A DNA stretch of 64,000 bases from Strix aluco (taxonomy: Eukaryota; Chordata; Aves; Strigiformes; Strigidae), in assembly GCF_031877795.1 (NCBI RefSeq), contig NC_133955.1, positions 1,426,001 to 1,490,000 of the forward strand. The letters are read 5' to 3'. The position numbers and the translations under genes are program-made. The notes beneath the pieces were generated by a model. The model saw only the letters and a program-made list of their open reading frames with translations, made no database searches and was not told the origin of the DNA. The first letter of the stretch is position 1, and each line of letters opens with the position of its first letter. Below are positions 58,401 through 64,000 of the stretch, piece by piece.

Positions 58401-61286
58401 GGCGATCACTATCCTGTTTCCCAGCTGGGTTCCAGGGGGGACGCTCAGGGAGATCACATGGGTACGTCGCGGCTTTTGAATTCCTCTGAGAGCCGCCGGC
58501 TCAAAGCCCAGATGTGAGCGAGGCGTCTCTCGCGGCTGTGAGAACGTGGACCTGCACTGTGTGTGCCGTGCCATTGCGTGATCCGCTCGTATGTTCTGCT
58601 GCTCGGTCATGACGGTGTATGATGGAAATTCTCGTGGGTGTTTGGTTGCAGATGTGGGTACAGGGAAGGCTTTTCCAGCTCCTCATCCGGGTCCTGCGCT
58701 GGCGCTTCCCTGGCGTCGCAGGGGTAAGTAGTCAGTCTTGACTGACTCCACAGACGACACACTTGTTTTCAATATTCTATTTGTGAGAAATTTAACTTTG
58801 GACTTTCCATTCAGGTCCTCAAAGAGCAAAGTACATCTCTGAAACAGGAAAACCCTCCCAGTGGACCTCAGAAGTCGTCCAGGGAATTCTGAAGGAGCTG
58901 GACAGGACCACCCGAGCCCACGGTGGGTGTCTGTCCCTGTTAAGCAGAAGCCTTGTCAAGCTGAGGTTTTAGATGCGTGGATGGACAAGCCGTAGCCTGC
59001 ACAGTAGGAAGGGGCCGCTCAGAGCCTCACTGCAGCGACACTCAGTTACAGGCCTTGCGGGCGCTGGCAAGCTGCAGACATGGTCGAGTCTCTGGTGGCA
59101 GTTGGGGTTCCAGCCGAGCCCCAGGAACAGCTGCTGCCCCAGTTACAGCCTTACTGGGACCAGAGCTGTTCTGGGCAGACGGTGGTGTCCAGCTGGCAGG
59201 AGCTGGTGGGACTCACCGCCTTGAGTGGGTGAGGGACTTGCCGAGGATCTGATTGCTGCTCAGTGCTGAGAGGGCAGCACCTTGCCAGTCCCCAGAGGGG
59301 AGAGCGCAGGGGATGCACAGGCAGCGTGGGGCAGCACCCACTGCACCTCGGGCTGACAGCGGGGCTGGGGTCGTGGTGGGGCAGGGCCGGCAGAGCTGCA
59401 GGGCTGGGCTGGGCCGAGTGAGCTGTGCCCAGCTCCGCGGGCAGCGGGAGGCAGATGTCCTGTACGGAGGCACAGGGGGCTGCCTTTGCTGCAGGGGCCT
59501 TTTCCGGGTGGACGGTGGGACTGGGAGCAGCAGTGAGAAAGTGTCCCTGGAGCCGGCCCTGCGCCGCCTGCCCCAGGGCAGCCTTGCCCCGGTCTGTGTG
59601 TCAGGGCCCGGCAGCACGGCAGCAGCCGGGCAATAGCCCTCGGGAGCACTTCTTCCCCAGGCCGGGCACAGCCACGTCCGGGGGGTTTGTGTCTCTGCCG
59701 TTCCCCGGCTGGACCCCAGCTTTCAGCCTCGGGGACGTCCCTCCTGGGGAGGTGTCCACTGGGGAAAACAGGAGCATTCCTGCTCCAGCCCTGCAATGCT
59801 CTCCCCGCTCTCCCCGGGCCAGCCTGGGTCACCATGGGACACACAGCCCCAGCCCACAGCCCGGGGAACAGACGGGGCAGCGCTGGGGCAGCCTCTCCCT
59901 GGTCACTGGGCTCTTCTCCGTCAGATAGGTGAACAATAACATCTTCCCGTGGGCGCCTTTTCTGCCCAGAAAACGTGTCCCAGGAAGAAATGCCCAGGGG
60001 CCATACATTTATCCATCCGGTCCTTGAGGGCTGTTGCACAGGGCCTGGAAACAGTATTTTGAAAGCCTCCAGGTGCAACTAACAGGTCACCCCGGCCCCT
60101 CTGCACCTCTGGAAATGTCCACCCACGTCTGGGTCCCATGGCATTACCTGACCCCCTCCAGTCACTGCAGGTCACTGGCAAAGGAGCTCCCAACCTCTAC
60201 TGGGAATGTGCTTGATTACAGCTGTGCCCGAAGCCAACGGCCACCCGACGGCTCGGCCGGATCTTGTCTCGGGGCCTGGGGGCGATCGCACAGGTATGTC
60301 CCCTGAATGAGCGAGCACTTAGGTTTTAATATTCCGTTCTTGTGAAATTTCAGTTAACGCTCTCTTGGCCCACGCTCAGCCGAGCAGAAGAGGGGCAGAG
60401 AGGGACCGGCTTGGGCTCAGAGATGTGAGCACTCTGCCTTGCGAAGGTGTCTGTGCCAGCCTCTCCGGCCCTGCGCTGCTTCCAGTGCCTGCTGCAAGGC
60501 CAGCGGTGGGCTTGTTGGGGTTTAGAGCTGGTGCGAGCTCCAGGGAGTCCTTTCTCCCAACACCTCCGTGCATGTCTTGTTTTAGATCCTCCTGCTCCAG
60601 GCGCCCAGTACCTGTCTGCACAGCGCTCCTGATGGAGGGGGGGGATGAGTGCCACGGAGCACTCCCGTGTTGGAAGTGCCTTCGCGGCCGTTCAGACCTG
60701 CAGAGGTGTATTGAAATAGCTCATGGGAGCTTCTCTGTTCTGTCTGTTCACAGACGTGGCTGGAGGCGATCACTATCCTGTTTCCCAGCTGGGTTCCAGG
60801 GGGGACGCTCAGGGAGATCACATGGGTACGTCGCGGCTTTTGAATTCCTCTGAGAGCCGCCGGCTCAAAGCCCAGATGTGAGCGAGGCGTCTCTCGCGGC
60901 TGTGAGAACGTGGACCTGCACTGTGTGTGCCGTGCCATTGCGTGATCCGCTCGTATGTTCTGCTGCTCGGTCATGACGGTGTATGATGGAAATTCTCGTG
61001 GGTGTTTGGTTGCAGATGTGGGTACAGGGAAGGCTTTTCCAGCTCCTCATCCGGGTCCTGCGCTGGCGCTTCCCTGGCGTCGCAGGGGTAAGTAGTCAGT
61101 CTTGACTGACTCCACAGACGACACACTTGTTTTCAATATTCTATTTGTGAGAAATTTAACTTTGGACTTTCCATTCAGGTCCTCAAAGAGCAAAGTACAT
61201 CTCTGAAACAGGAAAACCCTCCCAGTGGACCTCAGAAGTCGTCCAGGGAATTCTGAAGGAGCTGGACAGGACCACCCGAGCCCACG
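55494..61286 (+). CDS. Cassette exons of units 2-4 (three further repeats of A-B-C-D)
   Basis: Each unit repeats exons A, B, C and D at +2364, +4728 and +7092 from unit 1, with the same splice sites, lengths and phases. Because D ends and A begins in phase 1, the cassettes can be joined one after another in a single reading frame, adding 108 residues per unit (139 with A'). None of these units contains a signal-peptide exon, which argues for one long gene and against a row of separate genes. I saw no differences inside the exons among units 1-4. Confidence 0.5.
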
Positions 61287-63542
61287 GTGGGTGTCTGTCC
61301 CTGTTAAGCAGAAGCCTTGTCAAGCTGAGGTTTTAGATGCGTGGATGGACAAGCCGTAGCCTGCACAGTAGGAAGGGGCCGCTCAGAGCCTCACTGCAGC
61401 GACACTCAGTTACAGGCCTTGCGGGCGCTGGCAAGCTGCAGACATGGTCGAGTCTCTGGTGGCAGTTGGGGTTCCAGCCGAGCCCCAGGAACAGCTGCTG
61501 CCCCAGTTACAGCCTTACTGGGACCAGAGCTGTTCTGGGCAGACGGTGGTGTCCAGCTGGCAGGAGCTGGTGGGACTCACCGCCTTGAGTGGGTGAGGGA
61601 CTTGCCGAGGATCTGATTGCTGCTCAGTGCTGAGAGGGCAGCACCTTGCCAGTCCCCAGAGGGGAGAGCGCAGGGGATGCACAGGCAGCGTGGGGCAGCA
61701 CCCACTGCACCTCGGGCTGACAGCGGGGCTGGGGTCGTGGTGGGGCAGGGCCGGCAGAGCTGCAGGGCTGGGCTGGGCCGAGTGAGCTGTGCCCAGCTCC
61801 GCGGGCAGCGGGAGGCAGATGTCCTGTACGGAGGCACAGGGGGCTGCCTTTGCTGCAGGGGCCTTTTCCGGGTGGACGGTGGGACTGGGAGCAGCAGTGA
61901 GAAAGTGTCCCTGGAGCCGGCCCTGCGCCGCCTGCCCCAGGGCAGCCTTGCCCCGGTCTGTGTGTCAGGGCCCGGCAGCACGGCAGCAGCCGGGCAATAG
62001 CCCTCGGGAGCACTTCTTCCCCAGGCCGGGCACAGCCACGTCCGGGGGGTTTGTGTCTCTGCCGTTCCCCGGCTGGACCCCAGCTTTCAGCCTCGGGGAC
62101 GTCCCTCCTGGGGAGGTGTCCACTGGGGAAAACAGGAGCATTCCTGCTCCAGCCCTGCAATGCTCTCCCCGCTCTCCCCGGGCCAGCCTGGGTCACCATG
62201 GGACACACAGCCCCAGCCCACAGCCCGGGGAACAGACGGGGCAGCGCTGGGGCAGCCTCTCCCTGGTCACTGGGCTCTTCTCCGTCAGATAGGTGAACAA
62301 TAACATCTTCCCGTGGGCGCCTTTTCTGCCCAGAAAACGTGTCCCAGGAAGAAATGCCCAGGGGCCATACATTTATCCATCCGGTCCTTGAGGGCTGTTG
62401 CACAGGGCCTGGAAACAGTATTTTGAAAGCCTCCAGGTGCAACTAACAGGTCACCCCGGCCCCTCTGCACCTCTGGAAATGTCCACCCACGTCTGGGTCC
62501 CATGGCATTACCTGACCCCCTCCAGTCACTGCAGGTCACTGGCAAAGGAGCTCCCAACCTCTACTGGGAATGTGCTTGATTACAGCTGTGCCCGAAGCCA
62601 ACGGCCACCCGACGGCTCGGCCGGATCTTGTCTCGGGGCCTGGGGGCGATCGCACAGGTATGTCCCCTGAATGAGCGAGCACTTAGGTTTTAATATTCCG
62701 TTCTTGTGAAATTTCAGTTAACGCTCTCTTGGCCCACGCTCAGCCGAGCAGAAGAGGGGCAGAGAGGGACCGGCTTGGGCTCAGAGATGTGAGCACTCTG
62801 CCTTGCGAAGGTGTCTGTGCCAGCCTCTCCGGCCCTGCGCTGCTTCCAGTGCCTGCTGCAAGGCCAGCGGTGGGCTTGTTGGGGTTTAGAGCTGGTGCGA
62901 GCTCCAGGGAGTCCTTTCTCCCAACACCTCCGTGCATGTCTTGTTTTAGATCCTCCTGCTCCAGGCGCCCAGTACCTGTCTGCACAGCGCTCCTGATGGA
63001 GGGGGGGGATGAGTGCCACGGAGCACTCCCGTGTTGGAAGTGCCTTCGCGGCCGTTCAGACCTGCAGAGGTGTATTGAAATAGCTCATGGGAGCTTCTCT
63101 GTTCTGTCTGTTCACAGACGTGGCTGGAGGCGATCACTATCCTGTTTCCCAGCTGGGTTCCAGGGGGGACGCTCAGGGAGATCACATGGGTACGTCGCGG
63201 CTTTTGAATTCCTCTGAGAGCCGCCGGCTCAAAGCCCAGATGTGAGCGAGGCGTCTCTCGCGGCTGTGAGAACGTGGACCTGCACTGTGTGTGCCGTGCC
63301 ATTGCGTGATCCGCTCGTATGTTCTGCTGCTCGGTCATGACGGTGTATGATGGAAATTCTCGTGGGTGTTTGGTTGCAGATGTGGGTACAGGGAAGGCTT
63401 TTCCAGCTCCTCATCCGGGTCCTGCGCTGGCGCTTCCCTGGCGTCGCAGGGGTAAGTAGTCAGTCTTGACTGACTCCACAGACGACACACTTGTTTTCAA
63501 TATTCTATTTGTGAGAAATTTAACTTTGGACTTTCCATTCAG

Positions 63543-63650
63543 GTCCTCAAGGAGCAAAGTATAACGTTGAATCAGGAAAACCCTTTCAGCAGTCCTCAGA
63601 AGTCCTCGAGGACATCCCGAAGGCAGTGGACAGGGCCGTTACAGCCTACG
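63543..63650 (+). CDS. Cassette exon D (108 bp), divergent version in unit 5
   Basis: It occupies the same position with the same splice sites, the same 108-bp length and the same phase as D in the other units. About 27 bases differ, in 19 of 36 codons, and only two of those changes look silent (TAC/TAT, ATT/ATC). It reads PQGAKYNVESGKPFQQSSEV and then LEDIPKAVDRAVTAY, still open. Conserved positions include PQ, AK-Y, GKP, Q, SEV, K and DR. The introns on both sides match the other units without visible change. This pattern supports the exon being coding and under diversifying pressure or cassette exchange. Confidence 0.65.
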
Positions 63651-64000
63651 GTGGGTGTCTGTCCCTGTTAAGCAGAAGCCTTGTCAAGCTGAGGTTTTAG
63701 ATGCGTGGATGGACAAGCCGTAGCCTGCACAGTAGGAAGGGGCCGCTCAGAGCCTCACTGCAGCGACACTCAGTTACAGGCCTTGCGGGCGCTGGCAAGC
63801 TGCAGACATGGTCGAGTCTCTGGTGGCAGTTGGGGTTCCAGCCGAGCCCCAGGAACAGCTGCTGCCCCAGTTACAGCCTTACTGGGACCAGAGCTGTTCT
63901 GGGCAGACGGTGGTGTCCAGCTGGCAGGAGCTGGTGGGACTCACCGCCTTGAGTGGGTGAGGGACTTGCCGAGGATCTGATTGCTGCTCAGTGCTGAGAG

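Larger units (their letters stand above)
52228..64000 (+). repeat. Tandem array of 2364-bp units, five copies, open at the right edge
   Basis: Units start at 52228, 54592, 56956, 59320 and 61684; the fifth runs off the window. The first about 130 bp of unit 1 is diverged (for example CCGCAGAGCCGAG against CTGCAGGGCTGGG); otherwise the copies are nearly identical. The differences I noticed outside that zone are single bases near 54234 (A against G in later copies), 55331 (A for G), 57299 (A for G) and 58320 (A for G), plus a cluster in the fifth unit confined to 63543-63650. The left boundary lies in the first intron of the signal-peptide gene. Each unit carries a set of phase 1-1 exon candidates. 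Confidence 0.97.

Noticed and set aside
54532-62442. A 272-codon minus-strand open frame present in every 2364-bp unit
   Set aside because: Its persistence only reflects the near-identity of the units. Composition is that of GC-rich shadow sequence, and it runs antisense to the splice-supported plus-strand exons.

Overview
The window looks like bird nuclear DNA, most likely passerine. The evidence is an ARHGAP20-like gene on GC-rich DNA, avian-type LTRs, a gamma-like endogenous retrovirus, and large homogeneous tandem repeats of the kind found near avian centromeres or subtelomeres. No bacterial-style operons, rRNA genes, tRNA genes or CRISPR arrays are seen. The species cannot be named from the sequence alone.

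Layout. (1) 1-18767 is one uninterrupted satellite array of about 112 monomers in two length classes, 161 bp and 174 bp, which differ by a 13-bp block. The monomers are organised into higher-order repeats. (2) The array ends abruptly against a minus-strand, multi-exon rho GTPase-activating protein 20-like gene (about 18768-20682, perhaps to 21321). Its PH-domain exons are readable, but its RhoGAP part is missing where the satellite begins. (3) 22060-25275 is a G-rich minisatellite built on GGGGATATGGGG, with a solo LTR and its 5-bp target duplication inside it. At about 25270 it flips to a different, C-rich minisatellite that runs to 25767. (4) 25768-38552 and 48122-51235 are ordinary single-copy DNA in which I recognise no gene. 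(5) 38553-48121 is a complete minus-strand endogenous retrovirus of 9569 bp. It has two 595-bp LTRs with one visible difference, a tRNA-His primer site, and open gag, pro-pol and env. Gag and pol are in the same frame, separated by one UAG. (6) 51236-51723 is an older LTR-like segment. (7) From 52106 to the window end there is a putative secreted-protein gene. A single signal-peptide exon is followed by a tandem array of 2364-bp units.

The most unusual system is the last one. Each 2364-bp unit carries at least four small exons of 72, 72, 72 and 108 bp. All are phase 1-1 with consensus splice sites, and there is no second signal-peptide exon. This fits one gene whose exon cassette has been tandemly amplified, adding at least 108 residues per unit. 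The units are almost identical, introns included. In the fifth unit, however, the 108-bp exon carries about 27 differences, nearly all changing the amino acid, while frame, length and adjoining introns are unchanged. Exon-confined diversification inside a homogenised array suggests selection or cassette conversion on the protein.

The retrovirus is a second point of interest. It is young by LTR identity and has a gammaretrovirus-like Gag-Pol with a readthrough hairpin. Its Env is atypical, with a very long transmembrane subunit and no recognisable CX6CC motif.
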